DNA of 59,143 bases from JBCCSZ01 sp039199225 (GCA_039199225.1 JBCCSZ010000004.1:1-59143); one strand, 5' to 3'; positions 34,655 through 44,439 are shown, numbered from the stretch's first letter. Notes: generated from the sequence alone by a model not told the origin. Translations and numbers: made by a program.

Positions 34655-37399
34655 ATGTCCGAGTCAAGCACCGCCCAATCTACCCGTTACAACCCCACCG
34701 AGCTGGAAAACAAATGGTACCAGCACTGGATGGATCAGCAGTATTTCGCTTCAAAGCCAGATGAAAGAGAGGCTTATTCGATCGTCATACCGCCACCAAA
34801 TGTAACAGGAGTCCTCCACATGGGGCATATGCTGAACAATACGATTCAGGACATCCTTATTCGCAAAGCGCGTCAGGAAGGCAAAAATGCTTGTTGGGTT
34901 CCGGGAACCGACCATGCCTCCATCGCCACGGAAGCAAAGGTTGTAAAGCGCTTACGCGAGCAAGGCATCAAAAAGTCAGACATCGGCCGCGACGAATTCC
35001 TGAAGCACGCCTGGGCTTGGAAGGAAGAATTTGGTGGAAAAATACTGGACCAGCTCAAACAATTGGGTGCTTCCTGCGATTGGGACCGGACCAGCTTCAC
35101 CATGGACCCCGGTTTGTCAAAAGCCGTTATGAAGGTCTTTGTCGATCTACATAAAAAAGGCAAAATCTATCGCGGCAAGCGAATGACCAACTGGGACCCC
35201 GAGGCCAAGACGGTTTTGTCCAACGAAGAGGTTATCTACAAAGAAGAAAACTCTCGACTCTTTCACGTTCGCTATCGCATCGAAGGGACGGAGGATGAGT
35301 GGATCACCATTGCAACCACCCGCCCCGAAACCATCATGGGGGATACGGCCATTGCCATCAATCCCAAGGACGAACGCTACACCCACCTACAGGGGCGTAA
35401 GGCCATTGTTCCTTTAATCGGAAGAGTCATTCCAATTATATCGGATGGCTATGTTGAAATGGAGTTTGGAACGGGCGCCCTTAAGGTAACGCCGGCCCAC
35501 GATATGAATGATCATGAAATCGGGGAACGCCACCAGCTGGAAATCGTCGACGTATTCAACGACGATGGCACGATGAGCGAGGCTGCCCAATTGTACATCG
35601 GCCAGGATCGCTTTGCCGTTCGAAAGCTCGTTGCCAAGGACCTGGAGAAGGCTGGCCACATCGTCAAGATCGAGGACTATCGCAATACGGTTGGACGTTC
35701 CGAGCGCACCGATGCAGTGGTTGAGCCGCGCCTAACCTTGCAGTGGTTCCTAGACATGAAAGACTTTGCCAAAACTGCCCTGGATGCCGTTAGCAGCAAA
35801 GAAGTTCAGTTTTTTCCGGAGCACTTCTGGAATATGTACCACAACTGGCTCAACGAAGACAATATCCGCGACTGGTGCATCTCGCGCCAACTCTGGTGGG
35901 GGCATCGCATTCCCGCCTGGTACTACGGAGAAGATACCTTTGTTGCCGAAACGGCTGAGGAAGCATTGGAGATGGCTCGCCAAAAAAGCGGCATCGCTGA
36001 TTTGCCCCTGAGCGAATTGAAACAAGATGAAGATGTTGTCGATACCTGGTTTTCTTCCTGGTTGTGGCCCATTTCTGTTTTCAACGGTTTTGAATCGCCA
36101 GAAGAGCTGCGCTACTACTACCCCACCAATGTCCTGGTAACAGCTTGGGACATCATCTTTTTCTGGGTAGCCCGGATGGTTATGGCAGGCTATGAGTGGA
36201 GTGGTGAGCTATTGGGACCAGAAACGGCTGCCAAAAAGGGGATTATGCCCTTCAAGGCCGTATACTTTACGGGCATGGTAAGGGATGAAAAACGCCGTAA
36301 AATGAGTAAATCCTTGGGCAATTCGCCGGATGCTATCCAGTTGATGGACCGCTATGGTGCCGATGGCGTTCGCTTTGGCATGTTGTCTAGCGCAGCAGCT
36401 GGCAATGACATCGTTTTCGATGCGCCCATCGATCCCAAGACCAAGAAGGTTCTCAACGAAAGTAAGCTCTGTGAGCAAGGGCAAAATTTCTGCAACAAAA
36501 TGTGGAATGCCCTGCGACTCATCAAGGGACTGCCGCGTAAAGAGCAAGCGATAGACAAAGAAACGGCGCTCATCAATGCCCTAGCCATTCAATGGTTTGA
36601 GCACAAGCTGGAACAAACGGCCATTAAGATACAAGAGCAGTTCGAAACCTTCCGCCTGTCGGAGGCTTTGATGAATCTGTATACTTTTATCTGGGGGGAT
36701 TTCTGCTCCTGGTATTTGGAAATGATCAAGCCACCTTATGGCGAGGCCATAGACGAAGCCACTTATCAACGGACTTTGGAGCTATTTGAAAAGCTGATGA
36801 GCCTTTTGCATCCTTTCATGCCCTTCGTTACAGAGGAAATCTGGCATCAGCTGCAAGATCGCCAAGCAGGAGACGATTGCATCATCAGCCCCTACCCTCG
36901 TGGAGGCTCTTTTGATGCGGCGCTCATCACAAAGGTCGATACTGCGATGGAAGTTGTTGCTAAAATCCGGGATGCCCGCAACAAAAATGGCATCAAGCAA
37001 AAAGAACCGTTGACGCTATTCATCCAAAAAACAAGCAGCACCAGCGAGCTATTCGAATTGGCTGGCTTGAAAGAGATGATCGTCAAAATGGCCTACTTAT
37101 CCGAGCTGACTTTTACCGAGGAGGAGATCGATAACAGCGTTTCCTTCCTGGCTGGTACAGGAAAATACTTTTTGTTGATCAATAAACAAATCGACGTAGC
37201 AGCAGAAATTGCTCGCTTGGAGGAAGACTTGGGTCGCCAGCAGATGTTTGTTAAAAAGGCAGAGAAAAAGCTGGGCAACCCCCGCTTTGTAGACGGTGCT
37301 CCGCCGGCAGTCGTAGAGAAAGAACGCAAGAAACTGTCCGATGGCCAGGCGCGCATCAAAGCCATTGAGGAAGAATTGGAAAAATTGAGAAACAAATAA
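34655..37399 (+). CDS. valS: Valine--tRNA ligase
   Basis: A 914-residue class I aminoacyl-tRNA synthetase. The HIGH-like motif is HMGH at residues 55-58 in PPPNVTGVLHMGHM, the KMSKS motif is near residue 549, and the editing domain, the VDTWFSSWLWP segment and the C-terminal coiled coil (about 845-914) are all present. This is the full ValS layout. The following lipoprotein hydrolase starts 13 bases after its stop and probably shares its transcript. Confidence 0.98.
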   Translation: MSESSTAQSTRYNPTELENKWYQHWMDQQYFASKPDEREAYSIVIPPPNVTGVLHMGHMLNNTIQDILIRKARQEGKNACWVPGTDHASIATEAKVVKRLREQGIKKSDIGRDEFLKHAWAWKEEFGGKILDQLKQLGASCDWDRTSFTMDPGLSKAVMKVFVDLHKKGKIYRGKRMTNWDPEAKTVLSNEEVIYKEENSRLFHVRYRIEGTEDEWITIATTRPETIMGDTAIAINPKDERYTHLQGRKAIVPLIGRVIPIISDGYVEMEFGTGALKVTPAHDMNDHEIGERHQLEIVDVFNDDGTMSEAAQLYIGQDRFAVRKLVAKDLEKAGHIVKIEDYRNTVGRSERTDAVVEPRLTLQWFLDMKDFAKTALDAVSSKEVQFFPEHFWNMYHNWLNEDNIRDWCISRQLWWGHRIPAWYYGEDTFVAETAEEALEMARQKSGIADLPLSELKQDEDVVDTWFSSWLWPISVFNGFESPEELRYYYPTNVLVTAWDIIFFWVARMVMAGYEWSGELLGPETAAKKGIMPFKAVYFTGMVRDEKRRKMSKSLGNSPDAIQLMDRYGADGVRFGMLSSAAAGNDIVFDAPIDPKTKKVLNESKLCEQGQNFCNKMWNALRLIKGLPRKEQAIDKETALINALAIQWFEHKLEQTAIKIQEQFETFRLSEALMNLYTFIWGDFCSWYLEMIKPPYGEAIDEATYQRTLELFEKLMSLLHPFMPFVTEEIWHQLQDRQAGDDCIISPYPRGGSFDAALITKVDTAMEVVAKIRDARNKNGIKQKEPLTLFIQKTSSTSELFELAGLKEMIVKMAYLSELTFTEEEIDNSVSFLAGTGKYFLLINKQIDVAAEIARLEEDLGRQQMFVKKAEKKLGNPRFVDGAPPAVVEKERKKLSDGQARIKAIEEELEKLRNK

Positions 37400-37412
37400 C
37401 AAAGGGAATCAC

Positions 37413-38345
37413 ATGAGACTACAAGGAATGGGGCTGGCACTGCTATTTTTAGTGACGCTCCATTCCTGTAGCCCTTTCAAACTCATCGAACGGCACACCC
37501 GGAAGAAACTGAGAAAGGCGGGACTGGGATACCACACCTTGGATGCCGAAGACTACACCTTTTCGTATTGGGACAGCGGCGCAGAAGATAAACCCGTTTA
37601 TGTGCTCTTCCACGGATTTGGCTCTTCTACTCACCTACATTGGTACAAACAAGCCAAAGCACTTGCTAAGACACACCGACTGATTTTACCAAATCTACTT
37701 TATCACGGCTCCGAACCGAAGGGCCAAAGAGGATATGGTACGCAAGACCAAGTGAATGCCATGTCAAGCCTATTGGAGAAATTGGATGTTGACTCAATGG
37801 TGCTGGGGGGCATTTCATATGGTGGGTTGATTGCTGCAGAGTTGGGTATGCACAACAAAAGCAAAGTGCAAAAGCTGACCCTCTTTTCGAGTCCTGTCAA
37901 GTTTTTTACGGAAGCTGATTTGGAAGATGTGAAAGCGAGGGCCGATGTCAAAGACCTCTATGAGCTGATGGTCCCGGCAGATATTGAGATGATGCGGAAG
38001 CTTGGCAACATTGCCTTGTACAAAGACAGGAAAATCCCCAGATTTATTGTAAAAGACATCCAGCAGAACTTGTTTCAGGACGAACAGCGCAATCGCGATT
38101 TCAAGGCGCTTTTGGATGTCGTTCTGATTGATAAAGAGGTTTTGCTGAACCGAACCTATACCTTCGATTGTCCGGTACTACTGGTCTGGGGGGCCGAAGA
38201 CGAATTGTTTCCGGCTAGGGTCGGACAAGAACTGAATACCTACCTACCCACTTCTGAACTGCACCTCATCCCCAAAGCAGGCCATGGACCGAATATTGAA
38301 AAGTCCAAGCAGTTCAATGACATTTTACTAAATTTTCTGAATTGA
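37413..38345 (+). CDS. Alpha/beta hydrolase, lipoprotein
   Basis: A 310-residue hydrolase with a lipoprotein signal (Cys19 in TLHSC). The nucleophile elbow is G-I-S135-Y-G-G, the acid is in GAEDELFP and the His is in KAGHGPNIE; HGFGSS forms the oxyanion loop. The substrate is unknown. It follows valS closely, which is probably coincidental grouping. Confidence 0.85.
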   Translation: MRLQGMGLALLFLVTLHSCSPFKLIERHTRKKLRKAGLGYHTLDAEDYTFSYWDSGAEDKPVYVLFHGFGSSTHLHWYKQAKALAKTHRLILPNLLYHGSEPKGQRGYGTQDQVNAMSSLLEKLDVDSMVLGGISYGGLIAAELGMHNKSKVQKLTLFSSPVKFFTEADLEDVKARADVKDLYELMVPADIEMMRKLGNIALYKDRKIPRFIVKDIQQNLFQDEQRNRDFKALLDVVLIDKEVLLNRTYTFDCPVLLVWGAEDELFPARVGQELNTYLPTSELHLIPKAGHGPNIEKSKQFNDILLNFLN

Positions 38346-38460
38346 TTGGCCGTCCGGCCCCATACAAACGTTGTACAATTGCGATTATTACCGTAAATTA
38401 GTAGGGAAACGAGTAGATACACCAAACAGAAACCTGACGTTTAATTCCCTTAGACAAGCC

Positions 38461-38542
38461 AATTAACTAGGCTAAAAACCGACTAAAGCACCAAATGATG
38501 CAATAGGCTGTGCTTTAGAATGCTGATTTTTAGCAATTAACT
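38461..38542. repeat. Small inverted-repeat element flanked by 8-bp direct repeats
   Basis: AATTAACT occurs at 38461-38468 and 38535-38542. Between them lies a nested inverted repeat: outer arms GCTAAAAA / TTTTTAGC (38471-38478, 38527-38534) and inner arms CTAAAGCAC / GTGCTTTAG (38483-38491, 38510-38518). The layout resembles a miniature inverted-repeat element with an 8-bp target duplication, or a structured RNA. Confidence 0.5.
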
Positions 38543-38606
38543 GTATTTGAAAATCTACATTGTTATCCTATTTTTAGATTGAGAAGTAAGCGGTTAAGAT
38601 TAGGTA

Positions 38607-38624
38607 CTACTTACTCGTAAGTAG
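38607..38624. promoter_or_regulatory. Inverted repeat CTACTTAC-TC-GTAAGTAG
   Basis: A perfect 8+2+8 palindrome lies about 80 bases before the small RiPP-like gene. It has no U-tract. It could be an operator; that is inference. Confidence 0.35.
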
Positions 38625-38705
38625 GTCCCTTCGATTTAAATTGAGAAACATCTTAGATATTTCATTGGGCCAGCTGCCCGATTCGCTGTAAAAAAATGAT
38701 ACATC

Positions 38706-38918
38706 ATGGCTAAAAAAGTACAACTTACAAATCTCAAAATCAAAAGCTTCGTTATTCAGCTCAGCGCCACAGAACAAAAAACGGCAAAAGGTGGGTTGCA
38801 TAACTGGAAAGCAAATTCCATTGAAACACCAACGAACCACAGAGATGCAGGTCATTTCACAGAGCACAAGTCTCAGCGTAGTCCTGCCAACTTCTCCATC
38901 ACTCGGCGTATCCGCTGA
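38706..38918 (+). CDS. Candidate RiPP precursor peptide (pinensin-like leader, Cys-free core)
   Basis: A 70-residue peptide. The N-terminal 30 residues have the pattern of leaders of Bacteroidota lanthipeptide-like precursors: MAKKVQLTNLKIKSFV, then Q-L, a polar stretch and a T-A-K-G-G ending (Gly29-Gly30), the usual double-glycine cleavage site. The 40-residue remainder is rich in His, Arg, Ser and Thr, with one Trp, and has no Cys, so lanthionine rings cannot form. No modifying enzyme, protease or transporter lies nearby. The similarity is from memory of the leader pattern. If real, it is an orphan precursor or works with enzymes elsewhere. Confidence 0.55.
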   Translation: MAKKVQLTNLKIKSFVIQLSATEQKTAKGGLHNWKANSIETPTNHRDAGHFTEHKSQRSPANFSITRRIR

Positions 38919-38955
38919 TTGTAGAGACCGTTGTCATACAAAACGAATAGCATTC

Positions 38956-39963
38956 TTAGGGCAGTGATGTACCATCCTGCCCTTTAAATATTTGGTACTC
39001 GGCAATCAATTTATTTTTGTCGACAGAGACGACTCCGACTTTTTCACACACCTGACCACCGGCCAAATTTGATAGCAAGGCAATCGTCCGTATGTTCAGC
39101 CCCAGCCCTAGGCCCAGGGCGGCCATGCTGACCACCGTGTCACCAGCTCCGCAAACATCGGCAATGTTTCGCGCTTGGGTCGGGACGATGAAAGCTTCCG
39201 CTTCATTTTCTACAAATACCCCTTTTTCAGATAAGGTGATCAAGGTCTGCTCTTGCCCTAGGCGTTCTCGCAGGGATTGAGCGGCCCGCCGAAGGCTGTC
39301 TGGCTCCGCAGCTACTTGCCACCCCAACGCTTGGCTGACCTCCCGCAAATTGGGTTTGAACAAATCGACTTTTTTATAGTCAAAGAAATGATCAAACTTC
39401 GGATCAACAATCGTTTTAATGTGCCTGGTCTGTGCCTCGGCCAAAAGGGTTTCAATCAGCCTTTTATACAATACACCCTTATTGTAATCCTGAAAAATCA
39501 GCAAATCTACGGTGGCCTCGTCCATTAATCGACGAACTGTCTGAAGGAGCGCCTCCTCCTCTTCTGCCTTCAGAGGATTTCGCTGTTCCCGGTCGATGCG
39601 CAGCAAATGTTGCGATTGAGCAATCACCCGGGATTTGACCGTTGTTTGTCGCTCCGTAGATTGAACGATCCCCGATTGATACATGCCTTGGCTTTGCATC
39701 AGCTGCATAAACTGCGCTCCCATGACATCCTGGCCAATCACACTACACAAATACGGCTTTGCACCCAATGCCTGTAGGTTTAGGGCGACATTGGCCGCAC
39801 CGCCTAAGCGAACCTCTTCCCTTTGGAGGTCTACCACCGGGACGGGCGCCTCTGGAGAAACCCGATCCACCCGACCGTAGAGATAGCGGTCCAGCATGGC
39901 ATCTCCAACCACCAAAATCCGCAGCTTCGCGGCATCGTCCAATAATTTCTTCAAATCATGCAT
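38956..39963 (-). CDS. D-glycero-beta-D-manno-heptose-7-phosphate kinase (HldE kinase domain)
   Basis: A 335-residue PfkB-family sugar kinase corresponding to the N-terminal half of HldE. The pattern VVGDAMLDRYLYGRVDRVSPEAPVPV, the R-L-G-G-A-A-N-V sugar-binding loop and NIADVCGAGDTVVS with catalytic Asp match HldE/RfaE1, which phosphorylates heptose-7-phosphate for the LPS inner core. The adenylyltransferase half is absent, so it is a split enzyme. It is last in a minus-strand operon behind an outer-membrane protein and waaA. Confidence 0.9.
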   Translation of the reverse strand: MHDLKKLLDDAAKLRILVVGDAMLDRYLYGRVDRVSPEAPVPVVDLQREEVRLGGAANVALNLQALGAKPYLCSVIGQDVMGAQFMQLMQSQGMYQSGIVQSTERQTTVKSRVIAQSQHLLRIDREQRNPLKAEEEEALLQTVRRLMDEATVDLLIFQDYNKGVLYKRLIETLLAEAQTRHIKTIVDPKFDHFFDYKKVDLFKPNLREVSQALGWQVAAEPDSLRRAAQSLRERLGQEQTLITLSEKGVFVENEAEAFIVPTQARNIADVCGAGDTVVSMAALGLGLGLNIRTIALLSNLAGGQVCEKVGVVSVDKNKLIAEYQIFKGQDGTSLP

Positions 39964-40011
39964 GGTCGTAAATGTACACTGAATTTTGAAATTCTGGGTA
40001 AGGTTGAGACC

Positions 40012-41241
40012 CTATGGCTGATCTAGGAGGTTTTGCAAGTGACGATGTATTTTTTCGCTGGCCCCTGCATTTTGAGCCAATAGGCGATAAGCCTTTTCTC
40101 CGGCTTGAAGACGGTCTTCTTTGGATTGTAGGCGCCTGAAAATAGCTTTTAAAGAAGTGGCATCTTTTATGGAAAAGCCTCCTCCACAACCGATGAGCAA
40201 GGACGCCTCCCGAAACTTGTGGTTACGAGGCCCAAAAATGACAGCCATGCGGTGGGCCGTCGGCTCCAACAAATTGTGAATGCCCTTTCCAAAGCCACCA
40301 CCGACGTACGCCAGATCACCGTAGCGGTAAAGTGAGGCCAACATACCGATGTTATCGACGATGAGTACCCGGCTGGTCGATGATTCGGTCATGCGGCTGT
40401 AGCGGACGCTATTCGAGCTAAACAACTGCTCCAATTTCTTCAGATGGTCCTCATCGATTTCATGGGGTGCAACGATCAATTTCCACTTAGGGAACTCAGC
40501 CAATAGGTCGGCCAGCAATGCCTCGTCTGCCGGCCAGGTACTACCCGCCACCAAAACCGGCTGTTGACCTACAAAAGCGGCAATTAAAGGACGCTCGTCT
40601 TGCTGGGCGGCAATGGTCAGCACCCGGTCGATGCGCGTATCTCCCACAACGCTACAAGCATCTATTCCTTGAGCTTTTAGTAAACTCAATGATTGGCTGT
40701 CCTGTACAAAAATGTGTTGGTAGCCTTTTAGCAGGCGGAGAAAGGGCTTTGCGTAGCCCTTGAACAGCCACTGATCTTTGCGGAAGGTGGCGGAGATCAA
40801 AATGATCGGAATGGCGCGTTGCTGGACCGCCCGTAGGTGGTGGGGCCAGAACTCATTCTTGACCATAACGACCAATCTGGGACGAATGGCATCCACGAAT
40901 GCATTGGCACGCGAAGCGGTATCTAACGGAATGTAGCACACATGCTCGGCCAGTGCATAATTTTTGCGTAACTCATAACCGGAAGGCGAAAAAAAGGACA
41001 ACAACAGCTGGTACTGTGGATGGGAATCTCTGAGCTTTTCCAGCAGGGGGCGGCCCTGTTCAAATTCACCGGCAGAAGCGCAATGCATCCACAGGAGCGG
41101 CCGGTTGGCATCCAGTGCCTGACGAATCTTCGGGAGTTGTCCTACACGCCCAGACACCCACTTGTTTGCCTTGCGGTTGAACAACCCAGCCAACCAGATT
41201 ATTCCACCATACAGCCGAATGAAAAACGAATAAAGAAGCAT
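40012..41241 (-). CDS. waaA: 3-deoxy-D-manno-octulosonic acid transferase
   Basis: A 409-residue inner-membrane-associated GT-B glycosyltransferase adding Kdo to lipid A. The N-terminal hydrophobic anchor with YSFFIRLYGGIIWLAG, LLWMHCASAGEFEQ (catalytic Glu region), AGSTWPADEALLADL and VGGGFGKGIHNLLEP are characteristic. I start at the ATG at 41241, giving a normal-length anchor; an upstream ATG at 41298 adds residues that read as leader. It precedes the heptokinase gene by 48 bases and follows an outer-membrane protein gene, an LPS operon. Confidence 0.93.
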   Translation of the reverse strand: MLLYSFFIRLYGGIIWLAGLFNRKANKWVSGRVGQLPKIRQALDANRPLLWMHCASAGEFEQGRPLLEKLRDSHPQYQLLLSFFSPSGYELRKNYALAEHVCYIPLDTASRANAFVDAIRPRLVVMVKNEFWPHHLRAVQQRAIPIILISATFRKDQWLFKGYAKPFLRLLKGYQHIFVQDSQSLSLLKAQGIDACSVVGDTRIDRVLTIAAQQDERPLIAAFVGQQPVLVAGSTWPADEALLADLLAEFPKWKLIVAPHEIDEDHLKKLEQLFSSNSVRYSRMTESSTSRVLIVDNIGMLASLYRYGDLAYVGGGFGKGIHNLLEPTAHRMAVIFGPRNHKFREASLLIGCGGGFSIKDATSLKAIFRRLQSKEDRLQAGEKAYRLLAQNAGASEKIHRHLQNLLDQP

Positions 41242-41315
41242 GGAAGCATTTTGACCCTTGAAAGGGCGAAAATACCAAAAGGCAGAGAAAAAGTACAACC
41301 GATGAGAAATTGGGC

Positions 41316-42083
41316 TTAATAAAAGATTTCCTCCCCCTTTTCTCCCAAATAAAATGGAAGGCTCCAGCCGGCCTTTATGCCGTAGAGAATATCCAGGCGC
41401 TTGGCGGTATCCTGTGCGCGGTCGTCAAAATTGAAACTACGCCGATTTTGGGTGAAGCCCTCAATAATTTCCAAACCTAGGTAGAAATTGATCAGGCGGT
41501 TGCGGCTGAGGTGTTGGTAGCCAATAAATTGTTGAAGAGCCAGACCATTGGTGAGGCGATCATACCCCTTTTTGTAGGTATCATCCAAAGCCGGAACAAA
41601 TGAATCTGGATCGTCCTGAATACGGATTTTGTGTTGTAGTAAGCCCGCCCCTACTGTAATGCGGATGCCCGATCGATGGTTGTCCGGTATAATGCCGATC
41701 AGCTTTCCGATATATCCACCGGCGTAAAAGCCCCTTTGTCTCAATTCGACGAAGGCCAAAGAACGCGTGTTGCCAATCACCAGGCCGTCTGGGGTCCGAA
41801 GGTTTGAAATGACATCCTCCTTGACGGTGTTGCCAAAATAAAATTGATAGTCCAAACCGATGATCCAATTCTTTTCGCTGACCATCTCAAGACCCAATCC
41901 CAGCTCGAAATTTCGACCGAAACGCTTCTCCATATCAGCGGCTGGCCAAAAGTTACCGATGGATATAACCGGCAACAGGACCCTGCCCTTGTTGTCGTAA
42001 ACCCGTCCTTGAGCCTGTAGGTCTATGATGGACAGGAAGAAGAAAAATGCCAAAAAAAGTAGGCTATTCCATGATTTCATCAC
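41316..42083 (-). CDS. Outer-membrane beta-barrel protein, unknown function
   Basis: A 255-residue protein with a signal peptide (ending near LQAQG) and alternating amphipathic strands with aromatic ends (IIGLDYQFYF, GGYIGKLIGIIP, IRITVGAGLL, FYLGLEIIEG), as in Bacteroidota outer-membrane barrels of about 10 strands. There is no T9SS domain. It heads the operon with waaA and the heptokinase, so a part in LPS or outer-membrane assembly is plausible but not shown. Confidence 0.7.
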   Translation of the reverse strand: MMKSWNSLLFLAFFFFLSIIDLQAQGRVYDNKGRVLLPVISIGNFWPAADMEKRFGRNFELGLGLEMVSEKNWIIGLDYQFYFGNTVKEDVISNLRTPDGLVIGNTRSLAFVELRQRGFYAGGYIGKLIGIIPDNHRSGIRITVGAGLLQHKIRIQDDPDSFVPALDDTYKKGYDRLTNGLALQQFIGYQHLSRNRLINFYLGLEIIEGFTQNRRSFNFDDRAQDTAKRLDILYGIKAGWSLPFYLGEKGEEIFY

Positions 42084-42366
42084 AATCTTGTTATTTTTGT
42101 GTGGCTAGAAAGCACTGTATTTGATCGAATTAAAGAGATTTAGTAGGATAACGAATAAATCGTGCTTTTGGCCGCCAACCAACCAAATGTCTGCTCGTCA
42201 TCTTCTCAAATGCGAAGGTAATAAACATATACCAAGCTGTTGCAGACGATTCTGTGCAAAAATCAGGTTCCAAAACGGCACAGCACGCAATTGATCGTTC
42301 TACAGATGGAACATTGAACAGAAAGGATACGTAAAACACACAAATTCACAAACCTTTGACCAAGCA

Positions 42367-43329
42367 ATGAAAAGAATACTCATCACCGGAGCAGCCGGTT
42401 TTTTAGGCTCCCATCTTTGTGATCGCTTCATCAAGGAAGGCTTTCACGTAATTGGAATGGACAACCTCCTAACTGGCAACCTTGGAAATATCGAACACCT
42501 ATTTCCATTGAGCGAATTTGAGTTTTACTTCCACGATGTAACCAAGTTCGTCCACGTCCCCGGAGAGTTGGATTACATCCTTCACTTTGCCTCTCCTGCC
42601 AGCCCCATCGACTATCTACAGATGCCCATTCAGACCATGAAGGTTGGTGCCTTGGGTACGCACAATCTGCTTGGATTGGCCAAAGAAAAGAAGGCGCGCA
42701 TTCTCGTGGCCTCTACTTCCGAGGTGTATGGTGATCCGCTGATTCACCCACAGGTCGAATCTTACTGGGGAAATGTGAACCCCATCGGCCCTCGCGGTGT
42801 ATACGATGAGGCCAAGCGATTCCTGGAGGCCATAACGATGGCTTACCATACTTATCATGGCTTGGAAACACGCATCATTCGCATTTTTAACACCTATGGT
42901 CCGCGCATGCGCGTCAACGACGGTCGGGTGCTGCCGGCTTTCTTCTCACAAGCCATTCGCGGCGAAGGACTGACCATATTTGGCGATGGTTCGCAAACTC
43001 GCTCCTTCTGCTATGTCGACGATTTGGTGGAAGGTATTTACCGCTTGTTGATGAGCGATTGTACCGATCCGGTCAACATCGGGAATCCAGAAGAAATCAC
43101 CATCAAAGATTTTGCAGAAGAAATTCTCGAACTCGTCGGCAATCCAGAAGCCAGCATCACCTACAAGCCGTTGCCACAGGACGACCCAAAGAAGCGTCGG
43201 CCGGACATCAGCAAGGCAAGGGAAGTACTACAGTGGGAACCACGGGTGCCACGCTCGGAGGGCTTGAAGAAAACCTTTGAGTACTTCAAAAAGGTGGTCA
43301 GCCCGGTGAGTGAACGCGTAAATGGTTAA
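42367..43329 (+). CDS. UDP-glucuronate decarboxylase-like NAD-dependent epimerase
   Basis: A 320-residue extended SDR. The Rossmann motif GAAGFLGSHL, the TSEVYGDP strand with the Ser/Thr catalytic residue, YDEAKR (Tyr-x3-Lys) and the R-I-F-N-T-Y-G-P-R-M segment are those of UDP-glucuronate decarboxylase (UXS), which makes UDP-xylose. It lies 39 bases ahead of rfbB, an operon of nucleotide-sugar synthesis for polysaccharide or glycosylation. Confidence 0.9.
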   Translation: MKRILITGAAGFLGSHLCDRFIKEGFHVIGMDNLLTGNLGNIEHLFPLSEFEFYFHDVTKFVHVPGELDYILHFASPASPIDYLQMPIQTMKVGALGTHNLLGLAKEKKARILVASTSEVYGDPLIHPQVESYWGNVNPIGPRGVYDEAKRFLEAITMAYHTYHGLETRIIRIFNTYGPRMRVNDGRVLPAFFSQAIRGEGLTIFGDGSQTRSFCYVDDLVEGIYRLLMSDCTDPVNIGNPEEITIKDFAEEILELVGNPEASITYKPLPQDDPKKRRPDISKAREVLQWEPRVPRSEGLKKTFEYFKKVVSPVSERVNG

Positions 43330-43368
43330 ACGGAAGGTTCATCTTAACAAAATATAATTCCTGTTAAC

Positions 43369-44424
43369 ATGGCAAATAAGCATTGCATTTTGGTAACTGG
43401 CGGCGCTGGATTTATCGGCTCTCATGTTGTCCGCTTGCTGGTCGAAAAATACCCAGACTACCGCATTGTCAATCTGGATAAGCTGACATATGCTGGCAAT
43501 TTGGAAAACCTGTCCGATATTGAAGAAAAATCCAATTATACCTTTGTGAAGGGCGACATCACAGATGGGGCTTTTTTGCAAAAGTTGTTTGAGGATTTCT
43601 CCTTCGATGGCATCATCCACCTAGCTGCCGAATCGCATGTTGATCGTTCGATCAGTGACCCGATGAGCTTTATCACCACCAATATCGTCGGTACGGTGAA
43701 TTTGCTGAATGCTGCGCGCGATGGTTGGAAGGGCAATTATGAGGGAAAGCGCTTTTACCACGTTTCTACCGATGAAGTGTACGGTACATTGGGAGAAACC
43801 GGCTTGTTTACCGAAGAAACAGCCTATGATCCCCGCTCGCCTTACTCGGCCTCCAAAGCCAGCTCCGACCACTTGGTCAGGGCTTACCACCATACTTATG
43901 GACTGCCGATCGTTTTGTCGAATTGCTCGAACAACTACGGTCCCAACCAGTTCCCGGAAAAGCTCATTCCGCTCTTCATCAACAACATTAAGCACAATAA
44001 GTCATTGCCGGTCTATGGCGATGGCAAGTATACCCGCGACTGGCTCTACGTCATCGATCACGCCAAGGCCATCGATAGGGTTTACCACAAAGGCCACAAT
44101 GGTGAAACCTATAACATTGGCGGCAATAATGAGTGGAAGAACATCGATTTGATCCACTTGCTCATCCGAATCGTCGACCAGCAACTGGGCCGCCCGGAAG
44201 GCAGTTCTAAGGAGCTTATCACCTTTGTCAAGGACCGCCCTGGACACGACCGCCGCTACGCCATCGATGCCACCAAGATTATGAACGAGCTGGGCTGGGC
44301 GCCTACCGTTACGGCAGAAGAAGGCATGCAAAAGACAGTTGAATGGTACCTTACCAATGAAGGCTGGCTCGACAGTGTCACATCAGGTGATTACCAGCGC
44401 TATTACGAAAAGCAGTACGGATAG
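43369..44424 (+). CDS. rfbB: dTDP-glucose 4,6-dehydratase
   Basis: A 351-residue SDR enzyme making dTDP-4-keto-6-deoxyglucose, the precursor of rhamnose and related sugars. GGAGFIGSHVV, AAESHVDRSI, VSTDEVYG, YSASKASSDHL and NCSNNYGPNQFPEKLIPLFI are diagnostic. It follows the UXS-like gene closely; rfbA, rfbC and rfbD are not adjacent, although an RmlD-like gene lies 4 kb away. Confidence 0.96.
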   Translation: MANKHCILVTGGAGFIGSHVVRLLVEKYPDYRIVNLDKLTYAGNLENLSDIEEKSNYTFVKGDITDGAFLQKLFEDFSFDGIIHLAAESHVDRSISDPMSFITTNIVGTVNLLNAARDGWKGNYEGKRFYHVSTDEVYGTLGETGLFTEETAYDPRSPYSASKASSDHLVRAYHHTYGLPIVLSNCSNNYGPNQFPEKLIPLFINNIKHNKSLPVYGDGKYTRDWLYVIDHAKAIDRVYHKGHNGETYNIGGNNEWKNIDLIHLLIRIVDQQLGRPEGSSKELITFVKDRPGHDRRYAIDATKIMNELGWAPTVTAEEGMQKTVEWYLTNEGWLDSVTSGDYQRYYEKQYG

Positions 44425-44439
44425 TACGCTTTCTCAGAT

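Noticed and set aside
38347..38359. GGCCG-TC-CGGCC palindrome after the lipoprotein hydrolase gene
   Set aside because: Short, with no U-tract; too weak for a terminator call.
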